A DNA stretch of 50,115 bases from Bacteroidales bacterium UBA1189 (GTDB taxonomy: Bacteria > Bacteroidota > Bacteroidia > Bacteroidales > Bacteroidaceae): assembly GCA_002309805.1 (NCBI GenBank), contig DBYJ01000014.1, positions 1-50,115 on the forward strand, in the 5' to 3' direction. The notes below the pieces were generated by a model. That model saw nothing but the letters and a program-made list of their open reading frames with translations, searched no databases and was not told the origin of the DNA. The position numbers and the translations under genes are program-made. Below are positions 25,962 through 34,982 of the stretch, in pieces. How positions within the stretch are numbered: position 1 is the stretch's first letter; each line of letters begins with the position of its first letter.

Positions 25962-27598
25962 TATAAGAAACGCTTGATACTCTTCTTGGGCGTCTTCTCA
26001 AACTCCTCTTCCTGAATGACAAAGCGGGAAATCTGCGAATAGACGGGGAGTGTCTTGTTGATGGCCACACGGTTAGCCTCCATGATATCGATGACGTCCT
26101 GAGCCGTTTTCCCTTCGGCAGCCACACGGTCGGTGTCGGGATAGACAAGGGCAACAAGCGAGCCGGCACGATCCACCACCAAAGACTCCGCCACAAAGGG
26201 ACAGCTGTTCAGTTGATCCTCAATTTCCTCAGGATAGATATTCTGTCCGGAAGAGCCGAGAATCATGTTCTTGCTGCGTCCCTTGATGTAGAGACGTCCT
26301 TCGCTATCCATGATGCCGAGGTCGCCCGTATGGAGCCACCCCTCCTCATCGATAGTCTCACGCGTTAGTTCCTCGTTCTTATAATAACCCAACATGACAT
26401 TCTTGCCCCTACAGAGAATTTCGCCAGCCACGTGCTCTGGGTCAGAGGAATTGATGCGGACTTCCATATTGATGACAGCTTTACCGCAGCTGCCCACACG
26501 GGCTGTCTTCCAGTCCTCGTAGCAGATGATGGGGGCGCACTCCGTAGCGCCGTAGCCTACGGTAAAGGGGAAGCGGATGGAATGGAGAAACTTATCAACC
26601 TCAGGATTGAAAGCCGCGCCTCCGATAATAATTTCGTAGAAATTGCCTCCGAACGAACGAACCATCTGGTCGCGGACGCTATTACGCACGGCATCACCTG
26701 CCAGAGGGATGCGGCTCAACACGTTGATAGGGAACGTGGACATTCGGGGGAGGACATTCTTCTTGATAATTTTCTCTATAATGAGAGGCACAGCCACAAT
26801 GATGCTGGGCTTCACCTCGTTGAAGGCCTGAAAGACTATCTTCGGGCTGGGAATACGCGTGAGCAGGTAGATATGGACGCCGACGGTAAACTCATAGAGG
26901 AATTCAAAGCTCATGCCGTAGGTATGCGCCATAGGGAGCATGGAGACGACCTTATCGCCCGGATTCAGCAAGACGACGCCATAGGCGAACTCAATGTTCG
27001 ACGACAGGGCACGATAGGGAATCATTACTCCCTTCGAGCGCCCCGTAGAGCCGGAGGTGTAGTTGATAACGGCAAGCGACTCTGGGTCGGGCTCGTCGAA
27101 ATGAATGTCCTTAGCCTCGAAACGGCTGGGGAACTTGCGTCCAAACAGCTCGTTCAAATGCTCGCGGGCAAAGGTGAGTTTTTCCGTTCGCGACACCAGC
27201 AGGCTGAAGTCGCTCATCAGGATAACGCCGAGGACACCTGGGATGCTGTTCTCGTCCATTCCCTCCCAGTTTGCCTCGCCGACAAACAGCAGGCGCGAGT
27301 CGGAATGGTTGATGATGTTATGGACATTGTCGGGTTTGAACTCGTGAAGGATAGGCACAGCCACAGCGCCATAGGTCATCGTAGCCAGAAAAGCTACGGC
27401 CCAATGGGAGGAATTGCGCCCGCAAATGGCAATCTTATCACCCTTCTGGATGCCGACGGTCTCAAAGAGGATGTGGAGCTTCTCAATCTTCCGCGCCACG
27501 TCCTTGTATTGGTGTGTGGTGCCCCGATAGTCCGTCAAGGCATCGAGCGTCCAGTTTTTCTGAAGGCTTTTTTCAATGAGTTTTACGATATCTTCCAT
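25955..27598 (-). CDS. AMP-forming acyl-CoA synthetase / AMP-binding ligase
   Basis: 547 residues. The adenylate-forming signature is YTSGSTGRSKGVMIPY (P-loop, about residues 177-192). Others are SMLPMAHTYGMSFEFLYEF, GAAFNPEVDKFLHSI, VGYGATECAPIICYE (A5-type motif), GWLHTGDLGIMDSEGRLYIK (with the hinge Asp), and the C-terminal KTPKKSIKRFLYQ with the catalytic Lys region. It activates a fatty or other carboxylic acid to an acyl-adenylate and then acyl-CoA, most likely a long-chain fatty acid given the NRVAINKTLPVYSQI end. Single gene, no signal peptide. Confidence 0.9.
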   Translation of the reverse strand: MEDIVKLIEKSLQKNWTLDALTDYRGTTHQYKDVARKIEKLHILFETVGIQKGDKIAICGRNSSHWAVAFLATMTYGAVAVPILHEFKPDNVHNIINHSDSRLLFVGEANWEGMDENSIPGVLGVILMSDFSLLVSRTEKLTFAREHLNELFGRKFPSRFEAKDIHFDEPDPESLAVINYTSGSTGRSKGVMIPYRALSSNIEFAYGVVLLNPGDKVVSMLPMAHTYGMSFEFLYEFTVGVHIYLLTRIPSPKIVFQAFNEVKPSIIVAVPLIIEKIIKKNVLPRMSTFPINVLSRIPLAGDAVRNSVRDQMVRSFGGNFYEIIIGGAAFNPEVDKFLHSIRFPFTVGYGATECAPIICYEDWKTARVGSCGKAVINMEVRINSSDPEHVAGEILCRGKNVMLGYYKNEELTRETIDEEGWLHTGDLGIMDSEGRLYIKGRSKNMILGSSGQNIYPEEIEDQLNSCPFVAESLVVDRAGSLVALVYPDTDRVAAEGKTAQDVIDIMEANRVAINKTLPVYSQISRFVIQEEEFEKTPKKSIKRFLYQ

Positions 27599-27628
27599 GT
27601 CGTAAAATCAGGAGTTTGGGATTTTAGT

Positions 27629-29593
27629 TTATGCTTCGTTCGCGGAGGGTTTGTCGTACATTTCGAACTGGCTGTTCATGCTCTTGAACTCAGGAACGGT
27701 TTCCTTCATCAGCATCACCATTTCGGGTATACGGACGTAGCGTGAAAGTTCCTCCAGTCGGTTGACTACCTCCAGCGCGTGCTGATAGTCGTATTCACGC
27801 ACCCTGGCAACGCGGATGCGGTCGTGCGAGGTAGGTATGGTGTTCTCACTATTCGACAGCACCTCCTCGTAGAGCTTCTCTCCCGGACGCAAGCCGGTAT
27901 ATTCAATCTTGATGTCTGTCCCCACTTCCAATCCGGCCAAGGAAATCATGCGGCGTGCCAACGTATCAATCTTGACGGATTCGCCCATATCAAAGACGAA
28001 TATCTGGTTGCCTGTGCTCATCGTGGCAGCCTCCATTACAAGGCGGCAGGCCTCGGGAATTGTCATGAAGAAGCGCGTGATGCGCGGATCCGTGACGGTA
28101 ATGGGACCTCCGTTCTCTATCTGCTGGCGGAAGCGGGGGATGACGCTACCGTTGGATCCGAGCACATTGCCGAAGCGCGTGGTGACGAACTTCGTCTTGC
28201 ACTCCTTGACGCCCTCCTGAATGTCCGGATAGTACGTTCCGTTCGCGATGGCAAGGCCGAGCGACTGGACGTAGATTTCAGCCAGACGCTTCGTGCAGCC
28301 CATGATGTTGGTGGGGTTGACAGCCTTATCGGTGCTGATCATCACCATCATCTCCGTACCATATTCGATGCACTTGTCGGCTACGTTACGCGAGCCATGA
28401 ACGTTCACGAGCACAGCCTCGCAGGGATTTTCCTCCATCAAGGGCACATGCTTGTAGGCTGCAGCGTGGAAGACCACCTGCGGACGCCACGTGCGGAAGG
28501 CATAATCAAGGCGCTGAATCTGACGGACATCGCCGATGACGGGAACGAAGCTCAGGTCGGGGAAATGCTCCTCCAACTCCAAGCGGATGTTATGCATGGG
28601 AGTCTCGCCATTGTCGAAGAGAATGAGCTTCTTGACTCCGAAGCCTGCCAGCTGGCGGCAGAGCTCCGAGCCGATGCTGCCTGCTGCGCCCGTCACCATG
28701 ACGGTCTTCCCGCGGAAGTTGGCGACGATGGCTTCCATCTCAATCTTTATTTCCTGACGTCCAAGGAGGTCTTCAATCTTCACCTCACGGATCCTGGTGT
28801 TCATGATTTTCCCTCCCACCACTTCGTCAATCGAGGGGATGATGAGCGCCTTCAGGTTGTTTTTCGTGCAGAACTGAACCAGCCCGTCTGACTCTTCGCG
28901 CACGTCGCTCTCCGTCGGGAAAAGGACGCAGTTAATGTGCAGGGAGCTGACAAGCCCCTTCAACTCCGTAAAGTCCAGATAGGAATAGACGGACAGTTCG
29001 TTCACCTTCAGCTTGGGTCCTTTACCTTTCACAAGGAAGCCGACTATATGATACTGATAGGAATTCTGGAAGCGCGTGATAGCGGCGACAGACTTCTCTG
29101 AGGTGCCGAAGACCAGCACACGCTTCACGTTGCTGTTGTTCTGCTCTTTCTCGCGAAGTTTCAATCTATCGTACGCCATAATCATCAGTAGACGAACACC
29201 TAAAAAGGCGCACATCGTCAGCATGAAGTCCATGAGGAGAGCCACAAGAACCGTTGAGTTCATCCCGATAGTTGCCCAAACGATAGCCAACATGATCAGC
29301 ATCTTACATACCGACTCGCCCATAAAGCCCGCGAGGTCACGCAACCTCGTATGGCGGATGACGGTCTTGTATTTCTTGAACGACAACATCACTACCAACG
29401 TAGCCACCACGCTCGCCATCATCCAGAAGGCGACAAAACGGGTTGTGATGCTTCCCTGGCGTGTTACGGTCGTAAGCAACAGAAGTATGAAGAGCGAAGA
29501 GGCTAAGGAGAGGACGAAGTCCATCACAAAAATTATCCTCGAGTCGACATACTTCGAGAAAAAATGTGATATGCTGGCGAGAATTTTTCTCAT
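27629..29593 (-). CDS. Membrane-bound nucleoside-diphosphate-sugar dehydratase/epimerase (CapD/WbpM/FlaA1-like)
   Basis: 654 residues. Four N-terminal membrane helices (about 20-45, 50-70, 90-110, 112-135) precede a CoA-binding-like Rossmann domain (VLVFGTSEKSVAAITRF) and the SDR domain: NAD loop VMVTGAAGSIGSEL (about 294-307), FHAAAYKHVPLMEENP, and the catalytic ISTDKAVNPTNIMGCTKR with Lys in place of the usual SDR Tyr-Lys arrangement, as in FlaA1/PglF-type 4,6-dehydratases. It probably makes the 4-keto-6-deoxy intermediate of UDP-GlcNAc for surface glycans. It has its own -7 box at 29643-29650 and stands alone. Confidence 0.9.
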   Translation of the reverse strand: MRKILASISHFFSKYVDSRIIFVMDFVLSLASSLFILLLLTTVTRQGSITTRFVAFWMMASVVATLVVMLSFKKYKTVIRHTRLRDLAGFMGESVCKMLIMLAIVWATIGMNSTVLVALLMDFMLTMCAFLGVRLLMIMAYDRLKLREKEQNNSNVKRVLVFGTSEKSVAAITRFQNSYQYHIVGFLVKGKGPKLKVNELSVYSYLDFTELKGLVSSLHINCVLFPTESDVREESDGLVQFCTKNNLKALIIPSIDEVVGGKIMNTRIREVKIEDLLGRQEIKIEMEAIVANFRGKTVMVTGAAGSIGSELCRQLAGFGVKKLILFDNGETPMHNIRLELEEHFPDLSFVPVIGDVRQIQRLDYAFRTWRPQVVFHAAAYKHVPLMEENPCEAVLVNVHGSRNVADKCIEYGTEMMVMISTDKAVNPTNIMGCTKRLAEIYVQSLGLAIANGTYYPDIQEGVKECKTKFVTTRFGNVLGSNGSVIPRFRQQIENGGPITVTDPRITRFFMTIPEACRLVMEAATMSTGNQIFVFDMGESVKIDTLARRMISLAGLEVGTDIKIEYTGLRPGEKLYEEVLSNSENTIPTSHDRIRVARVREYDYQHALEVVNRLEELSRYVRIPEMVMLMKETVPEFKSMNSQFEMYDKPSANEA

Positions 29594-29642
29594 AAATCTT
29601 TATGTTTTTGTGCGAAAGGTTTCTTAAACTGATTTTACTTTG

Positions 29643-29650
29643 CAAAGATA
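29643..29650 (-). promoter_or_regulatory. -7 box of the CapD-like dehydratase gene
   Basis: Perfect TATCTTTG on the minus strand, 49 nt before the ATG at 29593. The -33 region is only T-rich. Confidence 0.5.
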
Positions 29651-29790
29651 GCGTTATCTTTCGGAAGAAAAAAATTTTTTGCCGGAAAAGCATAAAAAAA
29701 GCACCCATTCGTCCGAGAGGACTCTCCGTACAAACAAATATATTAAAAAGGAGTATACGGGACGAAAGAAGAAAAGCGAGGAACGCATAG

Positions 29791-29908
29791 CGTAGTGCGC
29801 TGAGAAAATAACGTAGTGCGTTGAGAAAATAACGTAGTGCGCTGGAAAATTAACGTAGTGCGCTGGAAAATTAACGTAGTGCGCTACGCGGATAGCGTAG
29901 TGGAATTA
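29791..29908. repeat. Tandem array, five full units of exactly 21 bp and a partial sixth
   Basis: Units begin CGTAGTGCG at 29791, 29812, 29833, 29854 and 29875, and a partial unit CGTAGTGG at 29896. Linkers are GAGAAAATAA or GGAAAATTAA; the fifth has CTACGCGGATAG. GTAGTGCGCTAC is close to a palindrome. The array lies between two divergent promoters (29643-29650 and 29960-29991). Confidence 0.85.
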
Positions 29909-29959
29909 TTGCGTGACATCCTTGCAAAGCGCAGGAAAAGCAGCTTTTTTCGCGAAGAA

Positions 29960-29991
29960 TTTGGGAGCTACGTTTTTTTCCCGTATCTTTG
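29960..29991 (+). promoter_or_regulatory. Promoter of the DPP5-MFS-MFS-EEP-GH29 operon
   Basis: TTTG (29960-29963), 20 nt, TATCTTTG (29984-29991): a full consensus match. It places transcription start near 30000 and so excludes the in-frame ATG at 29913. Confidence 0.8.
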
Positions 29992-30020
29992 CCGGAAAAT
30001 CAAAAAAAACCGGAAAGAAT

Positions 30021-32132
30021 ATGAAATCAGCAACCCTTTGGAAGACTATGGCTATCGCCAGCTTACTGACTGCCGCAGGCTGCACAGGCAGCAAGGAAAA
30101 GAAGGAAGATGCCCCGTTTATAGGCAAGAACGAAATCACGATTGAACGCCGCCGCCTGACGCCAGAGGCCCTGTGGGCCATGGGACGCATCGGCAGCATG
30201 GCGCCCTCGCCCGACGGAAAGCGCGTGGCCTATGTTGTCAGCTACTATAGCGTGCCCCTCAACAAGAGCCATCGCGTTATCTACATGATGAACGCCGACG
30301 GCTCGGCAGGCTCCCTGCTCACCACCACAGCTGCCTCTGAGGGCGATATCTGTTGGACAAAAGACGGACGTAAGCTGCGCTTCCTCAGCACCGAAGGGGG
30401 CTCGAACCAACTATGGGAGATGAACCCCGACGGCACAGGACGTCGCCAACTCAGCCACATGGACAAGGACCTCGAAGGATTCCTCTTCTCGCCCGACGAG
30501 AGCCAGGTACTGCTGGTAATGACGGTACCGAACGGCCCGCGCGTAGCCGATAAGTATCCCGATCTGCCCAAGACGACGGGACGAATCATTACCGACCTGA
30601 TGTACAAGCATTGGGACGAGTGGACGGACGAAATTCCCCACCCCTTCCTCGCCAGCTTCGACGGCAAGAGCGTGGGTGAGCCGAAGGATCTGCTCGAAGG
30701 CACGCTGTTCGAAAGCCCCCTGCGCCCCTTCGGCGGCATGGAGCAGTTCGCCTGGAGCCCCGACGGCAAGACCGTCGCCTACACCTGCCGTAAGAAGACC
30801 GGCATGGAGTACGCCCGCAGCACCGATAGCGACATCTACCTTTATACTATAGAAGACGGCACGGTGAAGAACATCTGCAAGGAGTGCGGCGCCAACAAGA
30901 ACATGGGCTACGACACCAACCCCGCCTTCAGCCCCGACGGCACCCGCATCGCCTGGCTCAGCATGGAGCACGACGGCTACGAAAGCGACCAGAACCGCCT
31001 GTTTGTCATGGACATCGCCACCGGCGCCAAAATATTCCTCAGCGAGGCCTTCGAGAGCAACGTGGATGAGTACATCTGGGCACCTGACGGGAACGGATTC
31101 TACTTCAGCGGCGTATGGCACGGCGAAACCCACATCTACCGCCTCGCTATGGACGGCGCCGTCACCCGCCTCACCGAGGGGCAGTACGACTTTGGCAGCT
31201 TCTGCCTCATGGGCGACAAGATGCTTTGCAAGCGTCACTCGTTCCTCGAAGCCGACGAGATTTACGCCTTCCCCCTCAGCAATCCCAAGCAAATCACCCA
31301 GCTCACTACGGAAAACAAGCATATTTACGACCAGATCGACCGCGCCACCTGCGAGAGCCGCTGGGTGAAGACTACCGACGGCAAGCAGATGCTCGTTTGG
31401 GTCATCTATCCTCCCAAGTTCGACCCCAACAAAAAATACCCCGCCCTGCTCTTCTGCGAGGGCGGCCCACAAAGCCCCGTTAGCCAGTTCTGGAGCTACC
31501 GCTGGAACATGTCCATCATGGCTGCCAACGACTATATCATCGTCGCCCCCAATCGTCGTGGCCTGCCCGGCTTCGGCAACGAATGGAACGAGGAGATTAG
31601 TGGTGACTATGGCGGCCAATGCATGAAGGACCTCCTCACAGCCATCGATGAAGTCAGCAAGGAACCCTACATCGACGAAAACCGCCTGGGCTGCGTCGGC
31701 GCCTCGTTCGGCGGCTACAGCGTTTATTGGCTGGCCGGACACCACGATGGACGCTTCAAAGCCTTCATCGCTCACGACGGCATCTTCAACCTCGAGATGC
31801 AGTACCTTGAGACGGAGGAACTTTGGTTTACCGACTGGGATCTCGGCGGTCCGTATTGGGAGAAGAACGCCAAAACCGCCCACAGCTATTCCAACTCGCC
31901 TCACCTCTTCATTGAGAAGTGGGACACGCCTATCCTTTGTATCCATAGCGAGCGCGACTACCGCATTCTGGCCAGCCAGGCCATGAGCGCCTTCAACGCC
32001 GCCATCCTGCGTGGCGTACCGGCTGAGCTCCTCCTCTATCCCGATGAGAACCATTGGGTCCTCAAGCCCCAGAACGGTGTCCTCTGGCAGCGCACCTACT
32101 TTGAATGGCTTGACAAATGGCTGAAAGACTGA
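30021..32132 (+). CDS. S9 family peptidase, DPP5-like, lipoprotein-type signal
   Basis: 703 residues from ATG 30021. Lipobox LTAAGC ends a signal peptide (MKSATLWKTMAIASLL). A seven-bladed beta-propeller occupies about residues 50-430 (repeating SPDGKRVAYV, SPDGTRIAWLS, APDGNGFYFSG blades). The alpha/beta-hydrolase domain follows: RRGLPGFGNEW, the nucleophile elbow GASFGGYS with Ser near residue 562, the Asp in HSERDYRI and the His in DENHWVLKP. This layout matches Bacteroidetes dipeptidyl-peptidase 5, which releases dipeptides from peptide N-termini in the periplasm. It overlaps the following MFS gene by 16 bp, suggesting the released peptides or linked products are imported by the neighbours. 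Confidence 0.9.
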   Translation: MKSATLWKTMAIASLLTAAGCTGSKEKKEDAPFIGKNEITIERRRLTPEALWAMGRIGSMAPSPDGKRVAYVVSYYSVPLNKSHRVIYMMNADGSAGSLLTTTAASEGDICWTKDGRKLRFLSTEGGSNQLWEMNPDGTGRRQLSHMDKDLEGFLFSPDESQVLLVMTVPNGPRVADKYPDLPKTTGRIITDLMYKHWDEWTDEIPHPFLASFDGKSVGEPKDLLEGTLFESPLRPFGGMEQFAWSPDGKTVAYTCRKKTGMEYARSTDSDIYLYTIEDGTVKNICKECGANKNMGYDTNPAFSPDGTRIAWLSMEHDGYESDQNRLFVMDIATGAKIFLSEAFESNVDEYIWAPDGNGFYFSGVWHGETHIYRLAMDGAVTRLTEGQYDFGSFCLMGDKMLCKRHSFLEADEIYAFPLSNPKQITQLTTENKHIYDQIDRATCESRWVKTTDGKQMLVWVIYPPKFDPNKKYPALLFCEGGPQSPVSQFWSYRWNMSIMAANDYIIVAPNRRGLPGFGNEWNEEISGDYGGQCMKDLLTAIDEVSKEPYIDENRLGCVGASFGGYSVYWLAGHHDGRFKAFIAHDGIFNLEMQYLETEELWFTDWDLGGPYWEKNAKTAHSYSNSPHLFIEKWDTPILCIHSERDYRILASQAMSAFNAAILRGVPAELLLYPDENHWVLKPQNGVLWQRTYFEWLDKWLKD

Positions 32133-33514
32133 TTTCCGACAACAGGGGCTCACGCTGGGCCGTGCTGCTTATCGTCTCGCTGACGATGCTGTTCGGCTAC
32201 TTCCTCAACGACGCAATGGCGCCGCTGATGACGGCCTTGCAGAGCCAATACGGCTGGACGGCAGGCGACTACGGCTTCTTCAACTCGTCGTACAGTTGGC
32301 TCAACGTTTTCTGCCTGATGCTCATCTTTGGGGGCATCATCCTTGACAAGATGGGTCCGCGCTTTACCGGCACCATCGCCTGCGCGCTGATGGTCATCGG
32401 AGCTTTCATCAAGTACATCGCTGTGCAGTATGTCCCCAGCCCTGTGGCCGACCCAGGCCATCTGGTGTTCCTTGGACACCACCATCAGGTCGTCATTGCC
32501 TGCATCGGCTTTGCCGTCTTTGCGATGGGCTACGAGATGTGCGGCATCACCGTCAGCAAGGTCATTGCCAAGTGGTTTACGGGCCATGAGATGGCGCTGG
32601 CAATGGGCACTCAGGTGGCACTATGCCGCGTGGGCTCGTTTGCTGCCATGTTCTTCAGCCCGATGATAGCCAAGCGCTGGCAGATGTCGTCGCCCTTGTT
32701 GCTCTCGTGCGTCCTGCTCTGCGTTGCCTTGCTGGCCTATCTCGTCTTCAACGTCATGGATAAGAAGCTCGACAGGCAGCTTGCCGCATCGGACAATCCA
32801 ATCGTAAATAGCAAATCGTCAAATAGTAAATCCGATGACGACGGTTTCAAGCTGTCTGATTTGAAGGCGATTCTGACATCACGGAGTTTCTGGCTCATAG
32901 CCCTGTTCTGTCTCATCTTCTACTCCTCCGTCAAGCCCTTCAACAAGTTCTCCACCAGCCTGATGCTGAACAAATATGGTTTTTCAGACGATTCGGCGTT
33001 TGTCAACTTTGTGCCCTCGCTGCTCCATCTGTGCAGCCTGTGTCTGACGCCGCTCTTCGGCTGGCTCTACGACAAGAAGGGTCACGGCACGCGGTTTCTC
33101 ATCATCGGCTGCGCCATCCTCATTGCCGACATGCTGCTCTTCGCACTACCCGTCCTGCCGACACAGGGCTTTGCCATCGTACTGATGGTGGTGCTGGGCG
33201 TGGCCTATTCGATGGTGCCCGCTGTCTTTTGGCCCATCATCCCCAAGGTCATCCCCCATCGCAGGCTCGGCACCGGCTACAGCGTCATCTTCTGGATTCA
33301 GAACATTGGCCTCAGCTACGTGCCTCTGCTCATCGGCATTGTCCTCGACCGCTGGTGCATCACAGGCACCTCGCCGAGCGGTGCCCCCACCTATAATTAT
33401 ACATTACCCATGTGCATCTTCGCTTGTCTTGCTCTGGCTTCCGTCTTTATTGCCACCCTCATCCGCAAAGACGACCGCAAGAATCATTATGGCATAGAAG
33501 AACCGAACATCTAA
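32117..33514 (+). CDS. MFS transporter (first of two paralogues)
   Basis: 465 residues, twelve predicted membrane helices. The first is near 15-35 (WAVLLIVSLTMLFGYF), and the MFS motif-A-like loop is ILDKMGPRFTG near residue 75. The central cytosolic loop (about 215-255) contains the repeat-encoded NPIVNSKSSNSKS, missing in the paralogue. LFGWLYDKKGHGTRFLI is the second-half motif A. It is coupled to the peptidase gene by a 16-bp overlap. The substrate is unknown; the context of a dipeptidase favours peptides or organic anions. Confidence 0.88.
   Translation: MAERLISDNRGSRWAVLLIVSLTMLFGYFLNDAMAPLMTALQSQYGWTAGDYGFFNSSYSWLNVFCLMLIFGGIILDKMGPRFTGTIACALMVIGAFIKYIAVQYVPSPVADPGHLVFLGHHHQVVIACIGFAVFAMGYEMCGITVSKVIAKWFTGHEMALAMGTQVALCRVGSFAAMFFSPMIAKRWQMSSPLLLSCVLLCVALLAYLVFNVMDKKLDRQLAASDNPIVNSKSSNSKSDDDGFKLSDLKAILTSRSFWLIALFCLIFYSSVKPFNKFSTSLMLNKYGFSDDSAFVNFVPSLLHLCSLCLTPLFGWLYDKKGHGTRFLIIGCAILIADMLLFALPVLPTQGFAIVLMVVLGVAYSMVPAVFWPIIPKVIPHRRLGTGYSVIFWIQNIGLSYVPLLIGIVLDRWCITGTSPSGAPTYNYTLPMCIFACLALASVFIATLIRKDDRKNHYGIEEPNI
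32800..32832. repeat. AAATCGT-type dispersed repeat in frame in the MFS central loop
   Basis: AATCGTAAATAGCAAATCGT followed by CAAATAGTAAATC. It is nearly the same as the intergenic copies at 23513-23549 and 33512-33540. It adds roughly a dozen Ser/Asn/Lys residues between helices 6 and 7. Confidence 0.75.
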
Positions 33515-33548
33515 ATCGCAAATTGTCAAATCGTAAATACATAAAAAG

Positions 33549-34982
33549 ATGTCAGAAATCATTTCGAATGTTCAGCAGAAGCTGAACGACAAAGCGTGGG
33601 CACGCTGGACAGCCCTTATCCTTATCGCCCTGATGATGTTCTTCGGCTACATGTTCGTCGACGTCATGTCGCCCCTTCAGGCACTTGTTGAATCCGAAAA
33701 GGGTTGGACGCCTAGCGTATTCGGCACTTACGCCAGTGCCGAGTATATACTGAATGTCTGCGGTTTCCTCATCCTTGCAGGCATTATCCTCGACAAGATG
33801 GGCATCCGCTTCACGGGTGTACTCTCTGCTTCGATGATGTTCATCGGAGCCGCCATCAAGTTCTATGCCGTCAGCGACTGGTTTGCAGGCAGCGGATTTG
33901 AGACTTGGCTCAACAGTTGGTGGACAGCTATGCCGGGAAGTGCCAAGCTGGCAGCCTTAGGCTTTATGATCTTCGGCTGTGGCTGCGAGATGGCTGGAAC
34001 GACCGTCAGCAAGGCTATTGCCAAGTGGTTCAAAGGAAAGGAAATGGCTTTGGCTATGGGCATCGAAATGGCTATTGCTCGCGTGGGTGTCTTCGCCATC
34101 TTCTCCATCAGCCCCGTCATCGCCTCCAAACTCGGTAGCGTCAGCGCCCCCGTCGGCTTCTGCACCGTGCTGCTCCTCATCGGCCTCATCAACTTTATCG
34201 TCTTCACCTTCATGGACAAGAAGCTGGATAACCAGCTCACCAGCGCAGGCGAAAAGACGATGGAGAGCGATCCTGAGGAGGAATTCAAGGTAAAGGATCT
34301 GGGAAAGATTTTCGGCTCACTCAATTTCTGGGTCGTAGCCCTGCTTTGCGTCCTCTACTACAGCGCCATCTTCCCCTTCCAACGTTACGGCGCCAACATG
34401 CTGCAATGCAACCTCAACGGCATTACGCCTGAGGCTGCGGCCAACATCTTCCGCTGGTTCCCCATTGGTGCGGCAGCCATCACGCCGTTCCTCGGTTCGT
34501 TCCTCGACCATAAGGGCAAGGGTGCCACTATGCTCATCTGGGGTGCCGTGCTGCTCATAGTATGCCATCTGGTTTTTGCCTTCGTGCTTCCTGCTACCCA
34601 CAGCAAGCTCATCGCCTACGCCACCATCGTGGTGCTGGGCATCAGCTTCTCACTCGTCCCAGCCGCCCTGTGGCCTTCAGTACCCAAGATTATCGACGAG
34701 AAGGTGCTGGGCTCGGCCTATTGCCTTATCTTCTGGGTGCAAAACATCGGCCTCTGCCTCGTACCCGCCCTCATCGGCAGCGTGCTTGCCAGCAGCAACG
34801 CCAACAACCCCGCAGTCATCGCCGCCAAGGAAGCCGGCGCCGACTTTATCCCCTACAACTACACCGTGCCCCTCATTATTTTCGCCTGCTTTGGCGTAGC
34901 AGCCTTCCTCATTGCTCTTTATCTGAAGGCTCTCGACAAGAAGCGCCATCTTGGCCTCGAGGAACCAAACATCAAGAAGTAA
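33549..34982 (+). CDS. MFS transporter (second paralogue)
   Basis: 477 residues, twelve predicted helices; clearly a paralogue of the previous gene (shared GYMFVDVMSPLQ-like TM1 end, ILDKMGIRFTGVLSASMMFI, KAIAKWFKGKEMALAMG, and a C-terminal HLGLEEPNIK versus HYGIEEPNI). Its central loop (TSAGEKTMESDPEEEF) lacks the repeat-encoded insert. Tandem duplication followed by divergence is likely, perhaps with split substrate preference. The gap from the first copy is 34 bp and holds another copy of the AAATCGT repeat. The stop and the next ATG overlap as TAATG. Confidence 0.9.
   Translation: MSEIISNVQQKLNDKAWARWTALILIALMMFFGYMFVDVMSPLQALVESEKGWTPSVFGTYASAEYILNVCGFLILAGIILDKMGIRFTGVLSASMMFIGAAIKFYAVSDWFAGSGFETWLNSWWTAMPGSAKLAALGFMIFGCGCEMAGTTVSKAIAKWFKGKEMALAMGIEMAIARVGVFAIFSISPVIASKLGSVSAPVGFCTVLLLIGLINFIVFTFMDKKLDNQLTSAGEKTMESDPEEEFKVKDLGKIFGSLNFWVVALLCVLYYSAIFPFQRYGANMLQCNLNGITPEAAANIFRWFPIGAAAITPFLGSFLDHKGKGATMLIWGAVLLIVCHLVFAFVLPATHSKLIAYATIVVLGISFSLVPAALWPSVPKIIDEKVLGSAYCLIFWVQNIGLCLVPALIGSVLASSNANNPAVIAAKEAGADFIPYNYTVPLIIFACFGVAAFLIALYLKALDKKRHLGLEEPNIKK

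Noticed and set aside
29913..30020. N-terminal extension of the S9 peptidase
   Set aside because: A full-consensus promoter lies inside it (29960-29991) and the lipoprotein signal peptide begins at 30021.
34562..34981. Extended N-terminus of the EEP protein reading through the MFS gene
   Set aside because: It is an out-of-frame shadow of the MFS transporter; ATG 34982 gives a signal peptide and couples to the MFS stop.
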